64,000 nucleotides of DNA from Gammaproteobacteria bacterium Ga0077536 (GTDB lineage: Bacteria > Pseudomonadota > Gammaproteobacteria > Ga0077536): the NCBI GenBank assembly GCA_001464935.1, contig LNEL01000056.1, positions 62,001 to 126,000 of the forward strand. Reading direction: 5' to 3'. Below are positions 20,911 through 30,116 of this stretch, piece after piece. Both the position numbers and the translations under genes were made by a program. The notes under the pieces are model-generated. The model did not search any database, was not told where the DNA came from, and worked only from the letters and a program-made list of their open reading frames with translations. Every line of letters begins with the position of its first letter. Position 1 is the first letter of the stretch.

Positions 20911-21392
20911 ACGGCAGCGCTGCACGCGTTCGCCGCGCGGTCTATCGACACCGTCGCGGTCAGCGAGATTGCCGACGCGGCGGGCGTCGCGCACGGGCTC
21001 GTGTGCCATGACTTCGGCAGCAAGCGCGGTCTGTATCTCGATGTGTTGCGCGTAGTCGCGTGCCAGCACGGCAAAGTGCATCGGGTCGACGACACGCTGT
21101 CGCCCGGTGCGCGGATCCGGCAGCTGCGGACACAGCACATGACCCATAGGGGGCGTCATCGCCGGCCCGCCCTCAGCCTGTTCCGCGGTGGTCTCGGCAT
21201 CCGCAGGCCTGGCAGATCATCGATGACTCACGCTGGCGCGCCACGGCCTGGATCGCCCGCCAGCTCGGGCTCGACGCGGAGCATCCGTCACTGAAATTGA
21301 TGCTGCGCGCGATGAGTGGCGCAGCGCGACTGGACCCTGCGCTCGAGGTGCGCGCGGCCTTGCGCGCGCTGCAGAAGACGGCGACGCGATAG
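20911..21392 (+). pseudogene. Frameshifted, 5'-truncated TetR family regulator remnant
   Basis: Frame 1: ALHAFAARSIDTVAVSEIADAAGVAHGLVCHDFGSKRGLYLDVLRVVA (TetR HTH). Another frame: HPQAWQIIDDSRWRATAWIARQLGLDAEHPSLKLMLRAMSGAARLDPALEVRAALRALQKTATR* (TetR C-terminus). Confidence 0.75.
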
Positions 21393-21465
21393 TCCTCGCC
21401 ACGGCGGCGAACGCGAGCGCGCTGACGCCATCACGACGCGCCCCAGCGCCGATGCGTCAGGTCCT

Positions 21466-22461
21466 TCAGGTCCGCTGGCGCAGGGTGGCAAACGTGCGCA
21501 TCAGGCCCATCACGCGCCCGACATAGGCACTCGCGTCGTGATCGCCGCAGCGCTGTCCCTGGCGCAGTCGCAAACCTCGCGCCGCATGCACCGCGCCGGC
21601 GCCGGCCCCGCACAGGTGGGTGATGATCGCGAGTTCCTGCTGCTGGCGCAGCGTTGCGCGCCTGATCCCTTTGCGCTGCAGGATCTCGCGCACGCGCCGG
21701 TCGAGGTTCGAGGCGGCCAGCTCGACGGCATGCGATGGAACTACCCTCATGTACAGGCTGTTGAACCAGCAACTGTCCCAGTCGTGCCACGGTCCATCGG
21801 CCACCACGCGATGATCGCGGATGCAATAGCCACGTGCCTCATCGAAGGTGCCGTCGGTGAACTGGTACATGCCGACGGCACTCGACGCGGGACGGTAGAT
21901 TTCGAACGGTTTGCGCGTCGCCGACCATCGCCAGTAAGTTCGCGCGACCGGATTGCCGGAGGCTTCCTTCTGCGCCAGGGCGGCCAGCAGTTCGGGCGTC
22001 ATGATCGGCGTCGAGTGCGCAAGGAACAGCGGCGCGTAGGTGCGCCAGGTCTCGGCGGGGGTCTTGTACCAGTCGTCGCTGATCGGAAAGAACAGCTCTG
22101 ACGGCTTGCGGATGACCTGGTAGACCCAGTTCACCGTCGGGATGAGCAGCGCCAGCAGCACCACGCTCGCGAAGAACCAGACGAAGCCGGGCACGCGACG
22201 CAGCCGGGTAACGCGTCGCGCCCAGACTTTGTCGGGCACCGCGCGGGCAGGGGCCCTGGCCCGCACCGGCGTCGCCGGTGACGCGCTGGCGCCCGCTTTG
22301 CGCGCGCCTGTTGTCGCCTTGGCCTTCGGCCGCTTCGGCCCGGGCGCGCCGTCGCCGGGCTGCGCGCGCGCCGCCGCCGGCCTGGGCTTGACGGAAGGCT
22401 TGGCGGCGGGCGTTGGACGCTGACGTTTCGCGGGTGTTGGAACCGGTGGCGGGCGCGGCAT
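21466..22461 (-). CDS. Transglycosylase SLT-like domain protein with Ala/Pro/Lys-rich N-terminus and one TM
   Basis: 331 aa; LLAALAQKEASGNPVARTYWRW...SSAVGMYQFTDGTFDEAR, TM VWFFASVVLLALLIPTVNWVYQVI. Confidence 0.75.
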   Translation of the reverse strand: MPRPPPVPTPAKRQRPTPAAKPSVKPRPAAARAQPGDGAPGPKRPKAKATTGARKAGASASPATPVRARAPARAVPDKVWARRVTRLRRVPGFVWFFASVVLLALLIPTVNWVYQVIRKPSELFFPISDDWYKTPAETWRTYAPLFLAHSTPIMTPELLAALAQKEASGNPVARTYWRWSATRKPFEIYRPASSAVGMYQFTDGTFDEARGYCIRDHRVVADGPWHDWDSCWFNSLYMRVVPSHAVELAASNLDRRVREILQRKGIRRATLRQQQELAIITHLCGAGAGAVHAARGLRLRQGQRCGDHDASAYVGRVMGLMRTFATLRQRT

Positions 22462-22517
22462 CGGCCGAGCTTAGCCAACATCGGCCGCGTTGCGCCAGAC
22501 GCGGCGCGGCGGGGGCG

Positions 22518-24308
22518 TCAGCCCGCGCGGGACAATGCCCTGGCGGGCGGCGCGTCGAGGCCGCAGCGGGCGAGCAGCCACGCCGTGGCTTCGTCGGCAG
22601 GCAGCGGCCTCCCGAACAGGTAGCCCTGGCCCTTGTCGCAGGCGAGTCGCGCCAGCAGCGCGGCCTGACCTGCCGTCTCGATGCCTTCGGCCACCGTGCT
22701 CATGCCGAGACTCTGCGCGACGCGCACGGTCGCTTCGATCAGCACGACGTGATGCGGACTCGTCTCTGCCTGGCTCACGAACGAACGGTCGATCTTCACG
22801 ACGTCGACCGGCATCTGGTGCAGACAGGCCAGCGATGAATAGCCGGTGCCGAAATCGTCGAGTGCGATCAGCACGCCCAGCGCTTTCAATTCGGAGAGCC
22901 GGGTCTTGATCACATCGTCCTGCGCGGCGAGGCTTTCGGTGATCTCCAGCTGCAACATGCGCGGTTGCAGCCTGTTGACGGTCAGGGCGTGATGCACGCG
23001 TGACACGAGGTCGGCCTCGGCCAGCTGGGCGCGCGACACGTTGACCGACATCGTCTGCGGCGCGTCGGTCCCCAGCGCCGACTGCCAGCGGGCAAGCTGG
23101 CGCGCCGACTCCTGCAGCACGAAGTCGCCAATCGGCCCGATGAGCCCGGTGTCCTCGGCGACTTCGATGAATTCGATTGGCGGCACGACGCCGCGCGTCG
23201 GGTGGCGCCAGCGCACGAGCGCCTCGACGGACACGCAGCGCTGATCGGGGAGGCGCACGATCGGCTGATACACCACGTAGAGCTGCCGTTCTTCCAGCGC
23301 GCGGCGCAGATCGGATTCCACCGTGCCGCGGCGCTGCGCGCGCTCCTTCATGGCGAGATCGAAGACGCTGTAGCGGGCGCCGCCGGCACGTTTGGCATCG
23401 CGCATCGCGATGCCGGCGAACTGCAACACCAGTTCAGCGTCGTCATCGGTCTGCGCGCGCAACACCACCCCCATGCTCGCGCCCGCGTGCAGTTGATGCG
23501 CGCCGATGCCGTAGGGCTTCGCCAGCGCATCGAGCAGTCGCTGCGCGACGACGTGGACGTCCTCTGCCTGGCGCAGGCTTTCCAGCACGACGACGAACTC
23601 GTCGCCGCCGAGTCGACCGGTGGTGTGATGGGGCTGGCCGTTGAGCGCCAGCGCGTCACCGCTGCGGATGCTGCTGTTGATGCGCCCCGCCATCATCTTC
23701 AGCAGTTCGTCACCGACGCCGGTGCCGTGCGTGACATTCACGTGGTTGAAGCGGTCGCAGTTGATCAGCATGACGGCGAACTGGTAGTCGGGGTCAGCGC
23801 GCGCGCGGTCGATTGCCACGGCGATGCGCTCGACGACAACCGTGCGGTTCGGCAGCGCCGTCAGCGCGTCGGTGCGCGCGGCGTCGCGCACGCGCGTGGC
23901 GATGCGCTGCTGTTCCTGTTGCACGGCATGCGTGACATCGCTGAGGCTCGCCATCAGCGTCATCGAATCGAGTTTCAGCAGGCTCAGCGACAGCGTGCGC
24001 GCCCCGCCACCGCCGCACACGCGGGCCGGCAGCGTCAGTCGACGATCATCGCAGATCATGCCGTCGGGGCCCATAAAAGTCGCCGCAGTACGGCGCAGAT
24101 CCGGCGCAATCGGATCCAGCACGTCGAACAGGTTGGTCAGATCGCCGTCGGCAGCCAATGGCATCAGCAGCTGGGCCGACATGGGATTGATCATCGTGAT
24201 TTCGCCGTCGGGCGTGGTCTGCAGCAGGCCAATCGGCGCCTGGTAGAGAAACCGGATCAGGGCTTCGTGAGTCGTCGAATTGTCCGTGCGCATCGGTGAT
24301 GCGCTCAT
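22518..24308 (-). CDS. PAS-GGDEF-EAL protein (c-di-GMP signalling)
   Basis: 596 aa from [64 protein letters not shown]. Confidence 0.93.
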   Translation of the reverse strand: MSASPMRTDNSTTHEALIRFLYQAPIGLLQTTPDGEITMINPMSAQLLMPLAADGDLTNLFDVLDPIAPDLRRTAATFMGPDGMICDDRRLTLPARVCGGGGARTLSLSLLKLDSMTLMASLSDVTHAVQQEQQRIATRVRDAARTDALTALPNRTVVVERIAVAIDRARADPDYQFAVMLINCDRFNHVNVTHGTGVGDELLKMMAGRINSSIRSGDALALNGQPHHTTGRLGGDEFVVVLESLRQAEDVHVVAQRLLDALAKPYGIGAHQLHAGASMGVVLRAQTDDDAELVLQFAGIAMRDAKRAGGARYSVFDLAMKERAQRRGTVESDLRRALEERQLYVVYQPIVRLPDQRCVSVEALVRWRHPTRGVVPPIEFIEVAEDTGLIGPIGDFVLQESARQLARWQSALGTDAPQTMSVNVSRAQLAEADLVSRVHHALTVNRLQPRMLQLEITESLAAQDDVIKTRLSELKALGVLIALDDFGTGYSSLACLHQMPVDVVKIDRSFVSQAETSPHHVVLIEATVRVAQSLGMSTVAEGIETAGQAALLARLACDKGQGYLFGRPLPADEATAWLLARCGLDAPPARALSRAG

Positions 24309-25624
24309 CCGTGCGCGGCGGCTGGCGCCGCGGGTGCCATTTCTTCCGACCAGCGTTCGACGCGATTGCGGCCCGCGGCCTTGGCCGCATACAGCGCGAC
24401 ATCGGCGCGCCGGTACAGGGCTTCGAGCGTGTCGATGCCGGCTTCCATCGTCGCCACGCCCGCGCTGACGGTGTACTGAATCTGCACGCCGTCGACCTCG
24501 ACCCGGTTCGCAGCCACCCGCTGGCACAGGCGCTCGGCGACGATACGAGCACCGTCGAGCGAGGTGCCGGGCAGCAACACCGCGAATTCCTCGCCGCCGA
24601 CCCGCGCGACGAGATCCGTGGTCCTGAAGGTCGCGCTCATGCCTGCGGACAGATGGCGCAGGACCGCGTCACCGGCGAGATGGCCGTGCGCGTCGTTGAT
24701 GCGTTTGAAATGGTCGGCGTCGATCAGCACCAGCGACAATGGCAACGGGGTCCGCTTCCAGCGCTGAATCTCGCGTTCCCCCGCTTCGAAGAAGGCGCGA
24801 CGATTCGACAGCCCGGTCAGGTGATCGCACAGCACCGAACGACGCATCGCTTCGTTCGCTTCGCGACGGTCGGTGATGTCGCGCAGGATGAGGCTGTAGG
24901 CGCGCTCGGTCGACGGCACTTCGAGGCGGTCGTCGAGCGGCGCGATCAGGCAGCTGCCCCAGAAGCGGGAGCCGTCGGCACGTCGTCGCCAGCCTTCGTC
25001 GAGACTCCAGCCGTCGATGTCCGCTTCCCGCAGCCGGTCGTGCAGACGATGGGCCGGCAGCGCGCCGTCGGCGTGAAACAGGTCGTAGGTCGCGCCGTCG
25101 GTGACGTCCGCCGCAAAACCCGTCAGACGTCCGATGCTCGGATTCCACGCGCGGATGCGGCCGCGGTGATCGAGCGTCATCATCGTGTATTCCGTGATGC
25201 CGCTCGTGATCGTCGACATCCACACCTGGTTCTGTCGCAACTCGTGCTCGCGCCGCACGGATTCGGTGACATCGCTGAGCACGGCCATCAGGCGCGAGTG
25301 GTCGAGTTTCAACAGGCTCAGCGACAGGATGCGCGCGTCGTCGTCATCGGCCTTCCGGTCGATGCGCAGGTGGTGTGCATCGCAGATCATGCCCTGCGCG
25401 TCCTTGAAGTCGTGCACACGCTGACGCAGGTCCGGGGCGATGTCCTCGAGCGCGTCGAACAGGTTGTCGAGCTCGCCGTTGTGCGTCAGCGGCATCATCA
25501 GCTGCGCGCACAGCGGATTGGCCATCACGATCGTGCCGTCGGGTTCGGTCTGGGCGATGCCGATGGGCGCGATGTACAGGAACTGCAGCAGCGCTTCGTA
25601 CTCGGCGAGTTCGGCATCAGACAT
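24305..25624 (-). CDS. PAS-PAS-GGDEF diguanylate cyclase
   Basis: 439 aa; N-terminal PAS, second PAS around [42 protein letters not shown] (GGEEF). Confidence 0.93.
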   Translation of the reverse strand: MSDAELAEYEALLQFLYIAPIGIAQTEPDGTIVMANPLCAQLMMPLTHNGELDNLFDALEDIAPDLRQRVHDFKDAQGMICDAHHLRIDRKADDDDARILSLSLLKLDHSRLMAVLSDVTESVRREHELRQNQVWMSTITSGITEYTMMTLDHRGRIRAWNPSIGRLTGFAADVTDGATYDLFHADGALPAHRLHDRLREADIDGWSLDEGWRRRADGSRFWGSCLIAPLDDRLEVPSTERAYSLILRDITDRREANEAMRRSVLCDHLTGLSNRRAFFEAGEREIQRWKRTPLPLSLVLIDADHFKRINDAHGHLAGDAVLRHLSAGMSATFRTTDLVARVGGEEFAVLLPGTSLDGARIVAERLCQRVAANRVEVDGVQIQYTVSAGVATMEAGIDTLEALYRRADVALYAAKAAGRNRVERWSEEMAPAAPAAAHG

Positions 25625-25637
25625 CGAGCGGGTCCGG

Positions 25638-26030
25638 TCAGGCGCGGCGCGATACCAGCACGTAACGAAGTTCCTGGCGCGGATGCGCGAGCAGTCGCAG
25701 TCGAACTTTGACCGGGCGCATTCTGAGGGTCAGCACGTAATCGATGGTGACATCGAGTTCGGCGCTCGCTGCCGCGGCATCTTCGAAGCGCTGCGCGACC
25801 ATGAAATTGTTCATGCAGGGCGCGACGACCGTGAACAGGTGATGGTCGAGCACGCGTTGCGGTGAGAGTCCGGCCAGCTTCGATTCGGTTGCGTTGTAGC
25901 GACGCACGACGCCGGCCGTATCGAAGCCGATGACACCAAACTCGAGTTCGTCGATCTCCTGCTCGCGGGCGTCGCCGAGGAAGCCCAGGACATGGGCATC
26001 GTCAAAGCCAATGGCAATTGTTTCGTTCAC
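25638..26030 (-). CDS. Photoactive yellow protein-like PAS protein
   Basis: 130 aa from GTG at 26030: (V)[73 protein letters not shown]...[15 protein letters not shown]. Ungapped match over the Y42/E46/C69 region recalled from Halorhodospira halophila PYP. Confidence 0.85.
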   Translation of the reverse strand: MNETIAIGFDDAHVLGFLGDAREQEIDELEFGVIGFDTAGVVRRYNATESKLAGLSPQRVLDHHLFTVVAPCMNNFMVAQRFEDAAAASAELDVTIDYVLTLRMRPVKVRLRLLAHPRQELRYVLVSRRA

Positions 26031-26229
26031 AAGGTTTCTCCAGGGTCGGTGGCGTCCCGTCGCGCTCGGAGCGCGACCCGATGCGTACGGCTTTCGCGCC
26101 GGGACTTGTTCCGTAGCGGCCGATCGCAAGTTCGCTTGAATCGCTGTAGGACAGGCTGGGCGTGGCCGGAGAGGGATCCGGCGCCGGCGGGAGGGGGGGC
26201 TGGTCGCGCCAGGCTGGCGCGGCAGCGGT

Positions 26230-26266
26230 CCGGCCGGCGGACGCGTCGGGCGCGTCGGCCGGCCGG
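26230..26266 (-). terminator. Strong GC hairpin 3' of the TonB receptor gene (terminator-like, no U-tract)
   Basis: CCGGCCGGCGGACGCG-TCGGG-CGCGTCGGCCGGCCGG; arms pair 15/16, 7 nt beyond the stop codon. Confidence 0.45.
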
Positions 26267-26273
26267 TGAGTGA

Positions 26274-28448
26274 TCAGAACGCGATTTCCACGCCGCCCTG
26301 GACCAGCAGCGGCATGCCGACCCGGATGCCGCGGGTGCGGTCGACGATGTAGTCGCGGTCGAGCAGGTTCTTCGCGGCGAGGAACAGCGTCGCGTCGTAC
26401 TTCTTGACGGGATAACTGGCGGCGAGGTTGAAGATCGTCGACGACTTGATGCGCCCGACCTGGCCGTTGCCGTTCAGCGGCGCGACTTCGGTGTTCGCGA
26501 AATCGGCGAACTGCGACGACGTATGCACCGCTTCGAGGCGCAGGTCGAAACCGGTCCCGTGCGTGTAACCGACGGTGGTCGTGGCGAGGTGTTCCGGCGC
26601 ATAGGGCAGCCGGTTGCCTTCGCGGGAGCCGGCAACGATCCGGCCGTTCGCCACTTCGGTCACCGCGGTTTCCTGGTCGGCGGTCGGGAGATAGGTATAT
26701 GCCAACTGCAGGTACCAGTTGTCGCGCGTCGACAGCAGTTGCTGGCTGTCGAGGCGACCGGAGAGTTCGAGGCCCTCGTACAGGGTCTCGCCCTGGGCCA
26801 GCGGCGTCGATCCGCCGGCGATCGAACCGACCTGGATCTGGTTCTCGAAGTCGTTGCGGAACAGCGTCGCCTCGACGTGGGCGCCGGGCCGCACGTCGCT
26901 GCGCACGCCGAATTCCGCGTTCCAGCTCAGTTCGGCATCGACCTCGGTGAAGGTTGCCGACGCGATGCCATTGGGCGTGACGATCAGGTCCTCGACGCGC
27001 GGCGGCGCGAAGCCGCGATGCACGCCACCGAACAGCGTCACGGTGCTGGTGGGGTTGTAGGTGACGCCGAAGCCCGGAATGACCTCGGCGACATCATCGT
27101 CTCCCGTCGCACCGCCCAGATTGTTCTGGCGATCGTTTTCCACGTATTCGACGCGCACGCCCGGGGTCACGGCGAACTGGCCGAGCAGGAAGCGGTTCTG
27201 CGCGAACATCGAGTAGGCATCGACGCCGCGTTCCTGGTTTTCGACGATGGTGCCCGCGCGCGCGGTCGCCGTGCGCCCGTTCTGCTGGATGCGATCCTGC
27301 GACTCGTAATGTGCGCGCACCCCGGCCTGGAATTCGTTGTCGATGCCGAACAGCCTGTGTCGCGCGAGCAGGCGCGGTTCGACGCCATAGGTGTAATAGC
27401 TGCGCTGCCGGCCCTGGATCGAATTGCAGGCATCGGGGTCGACGCTTCGGCCCGCGAGCCGCGCATTGGTGAACGCCGCGCCGCACTGACCGTCTGTCGT
27501 GGTGCTGGACTGGCGCCACCAGTCGCGCTTGAAGTGCGTGAAGTAGACGTTGGTCGTCAGGATCAGGTCAGACGAGAACGCAATTTCGTGAGCCAGCGAC
27601 GCGCCGGTGCGATCGACATTGAAGTTGTCGTTGTCGAACGGGTTGTACTGGTAACCGAAGTTGCGGAGTTCCGCGTCGGTGATGCCGGAATAGCCGACCG
27701 AGGAATCCTCGCCGTAATAGCTCGCCTTGAGCGTCAGCGCCTGGTTGCCGGCGAATTCGAGCACGCCCTTGAGGCTCACGTCGTCTATTTCGGTGTGTTC
27801 GTTGTCGCGTGCGCCGTCGCCCTGCTTGCGCAGGTAGTCCATCAGCATGCCCTTGCCGCCGAGGCTCAGACGCCCGTTGAAATAGTCACGGCTGCCGCCG
27901 CTGAGCGTCATACCGCCCTGAAACTCCTGGGGCGGCGTCGGCGTCACGTAATTGATGACGCCACCGATGGTCTGCGGTCCGAACAGGATTTGCTCGGAGC
28001 CTTTCAGGACCTCGACGCTGTCGAAGCGCTCGATCGGCGGATGGTAGTAGCTCGCATTGTCACCGTAGGGTGCGTAGGCGAGCGGCAGACCGTCCTCGAG
28101 CAGCAGCACTTTGGTCGAGCGGGTCGGATTCAGGCCGCGCAGCCCGATGTTGGGTCGCAGGCCGAAGCCTTCCTCGTCGCGCACGTGCACACCCGGCGCC
28201 TTGCGCAAGGCTTCGTTGACCGTGAACACACGACTCTGCCGCAGTTCGTTCTGGTCGATGATGGTGGCCGAGCCTGCGATCTCCGGCAGCCTGCTCGATG
28301 ACCCGATCACCTCGACGGTCGGCAGTGCCGTCACCGGTGCGCCGGAGTCGGCCTCCTGGGCCGAGGCGGTGCTGACGAAGCCGCCGGCGACGGCCAGCAG
28401 GGCCAGTCGGCGGGGCGCGGAACGACGGAAGGCGGGGCGGCGCGGCAT
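26274..28448 (-). CDS. TonB-dependent receptor (FecA-like siderophore/iron receptor)
   Basis: 724 aa; signal peptide ending ASAQEA, plug LRKAPGVHVRDEEGFGLRPNIGLRGLNPTRSTKVLLLEDGLPLAYAPYGDNASYYHPPIERFDSVEVLKGSEQILFGPQTIGGVINY. Confidence 0.95.
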   Translation of the reverse strand: MPRRPAFRRSAPRRLALLAVAGGFVSTASAQEADSGAPVTALPTVEVIGSSSRLPEIAGSATIIDQNELRQSRVFTVNEALRKAPGVHVRDEEGFGLRPNIGLRGLNPTRSTKVLLLEDGLPLAYAPYGDNASYYHPPIERFDSVEVLKGSEQILFGPQTIGGVINYVTPTPPQEFQGGMTLSGGSRDYFNGRLSLGGKGMLMDYLRKQGDGARDNEHTEIDDVSLKGVLEFAGNQALTLKASYYGEDSSVGYSGITDAELRNFGYQYNPFDNDNFNVDRTGASLAHEIAFSSDLILTTNVYFTHFKRDWWRQSSTTTDGQCGAAFTNARLAGRSVDPDACNSIQGRQRSYYTYGVEPRLLARHRLFGIDNEFQAGVRAHYESQDRIQQNGRTATARAGTIVENQERGVDAYSMFAQNRFLLGQFAVTPGVRVEYVENDRQNNLGGATGDDDVAEVIPGFGVTYNPTSTVTLFGGVHRGFAPPRVEDLIVTPNGIASATFTEVDAELSWNAEFGVRSDVRPGAHVEATLFRNDFENQIQVGSIAGGSTPLAQGETLYEGLELSGRLDSQQLLSTRDNWYLQLAYTYLPTADQETAVTEVANGRIVAGSREGNRLPYAPEHLATTTVGYTHGTGFDLRLEAVHTSSQFADFANTEVAPLNGNGQVGRIKSSTIFNLAASYPVKKYDATLFLAAKNLLDRDYIVDRTRGIRVGMPLLVQGGVEIAF

Positions 28449-28470
28449 CGGAACCTCGAAGCTTAGTGTT

Positions 28471-28489
28471 AATAAGAACGATTCGCATT
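28471..28489 (-). promoter_or_regulatory. Putative Fur box upstream of the TonB-dependent receptor
   Basis: AATAAGAACGATTCGCATT on + (AATGCGAATCGTTCTTATT on -), close to the 19-bp Fur consensus, 23 nt upstream of the start codon. Confidence 0.6.
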
Positions 28490-28637
28490 ATGTCTTTCGG
28501 GCCTCGATAACGCAAGCGTTGCAAGGTATTTCCGATCGGGGAGGACGACAGTGGCCCGTCGGGTCGACGCGCCGGCTGGTCCGCCCGGTGGCGCACCGGC
28601 GAACGAGCGCCTGCGGCCCGTTCGCGGCGGCGTCGCT

Positions 28638-30116
28638 TCAGGGCTTGCCGCTGTAGGGGACGTGCGCTGGGGCCGTGGTGCTTTCCCAGCCGCCGCCGAG
28701 TGCGAGATAGATGTTGATCAGCTGCTGGGTGAGGTTGATCTCGGAAAGCGCCAGCTGGTCCTCGATCGACAGCAGGCTCCGCTCGGCATCGAGCACGGTC
28801 AGGAAGTCCTCGACGCCTTCGCGATAGCGCAACTGGGCGAGTTCGCTCGCGGTGCGGCTGGCGTCGCGCGCGGACTGCAGTTGCGCGCGACGATCGCGCT
28901 CGTTGAGCCAGGCGCTGAGCGCGCTGTCGACTTCTTCGAGCGCGGTCGTGACGGTCGCCTCAAAGCGCGCCATGTTCGCGGCCGCCGCGCTGTCCTGCTG
29001 CCGGATGCGCGCATAGATGCCTTCGCGATCGAACAGGTTCCAGCTGACCGCCGGCCCGAGTCCGAAGAACGGCGCGCCGGCGGAGGTGAGGCCTGACAAG
29101 GGTGCCGCGCCGACCCCGACCCTGGCGCCGAAGGTCACGGTCGGAAAGAGCTCCGCCGTCGCCACGCCGACGTTCGCCGACGCCGCGGCGAGCGCGCGCT
29201 CCGCCGCCTGCACGTCGGGGCGTCGGCGCAGCAGATCGGCCGGTGTGCCGAGTGCGACGAACGCCGGCATCGCCGGCAGCGGTGCATGCGGTCCCAGCGT
29301 CGCGCTCAACGCGCCGGGCGCCTGTGCCGTCAGCGTTGTCAGACGGTTCAGCGCGGCCGTGGTCTGCGCATCGAGACTCGGGATCGTCGCCTGGCTCGTC
29401 AGCAGCTGGGTGCGGGCCCGCGCGACGTCGAGTTCGGTCGCCGCCCCTTCCGTGTTCAGCAACGTCACGAGTTCGAGCGCCTGCCGCTGCACCGAGACAT
29501 TGCGCCGGGCTACTTCGAGTCGCGTCTGGGCCCCGCGCAGATCGACGTAGGCGCGCGCGACGCGGCCGAGCACGGCGGTGACGACACCGTTGCGCAGGGC
29601 TTCCTGCGATCCGATCTCGGCGGTGGCCGCCTCGACCGAGCGACGGATGCGCCCGAACAGATCGAGCTCCCATGACAGGTCGAGGCCGAGGCTCGCGCTC
29701 GCCAGGGTCGGCAGCGCGTTGTCCGGTTCCAGCTGTGGCACGAGCGCAGACGAATTGCGCTGTTCCTGCACCGATGCGTTCGCATCGATCGTCGGACGCC
29801 GCCGCGTCTCGACGGCCGCGAGCGCGGCGCGCGCGGCTTCGACGTTGGCGACCGCCACGCGCAGGTCGTAGTTCGCACCGAGCGCAGCCGTCATCAACGC
29901 ATCGAGCTGGCTGTCGTGCAATTCACGCCACCACGCGTCGGGCGGTGCAGTCGTCGACAGTCGGCTGTCGGCCGTGCCCGACGACGGGAAGCTCGCTGCG
30001 CTGTCGGCCGTGCTGACGGGCGGGCCCGCGTAGTCGGGACCGACCGCCGCGCAGCCCGCGAGCAGCGCGACGGCGAGGCCGAGGACAAGTCCTCGAGCGG
30101 GGGCTCTGGCGATCAT
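28638..30116 (-). CDS. Efflux transporter outer membrane factor (OprM/NodT-type lipoprotein)
   Basis: 492 aa; lipobox LLAGCAAVGPDY, PPDAWWRELHDSQLDALMTAAL, RRRPDVQAAERALAAASANVGVATAELFPTV. Confidence 0.95.
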   Translation of the reverse strand: MIARAPARGLVLGLAVALLAGCAAVGPDYAGPPVSTADSAASFPSSGTADSRLSTTAPPDAWWRELHDSQLDALMTAALGANYDLRVAVANVEAARAALAAVETRRRPTIDANASVQEQRNSSALVPQLEPDNALPTLASASLGLDLSWELDLFGRIRRSVEAATAEIGSQEALRNGVVTAVLGRVARAYVDLRGAQTRLEVARRNVSVQRQALELVTLLNTEGAATELDVARARTQLLTSQATIPSLDAQTTAALNRLTTLTAQAPGALSATLGPHAPLPAMPAFVALGTPADLLRRRPDVQAAERALAAASANVGVATAELFPTVTFGARVGVGAAPLSGLTSAGAPFFGLGPAVSWNLFDREGIYARIRQQDSAAAANMARFEATVTTALEEVDSALSAWLNERDRRAQLQSARDASRTASELAQLRYREGVEDFLTVLDAERSLLSIEDQLALSEINLTQQLINIYLALGGGWESTTAPAHVPYSGKP

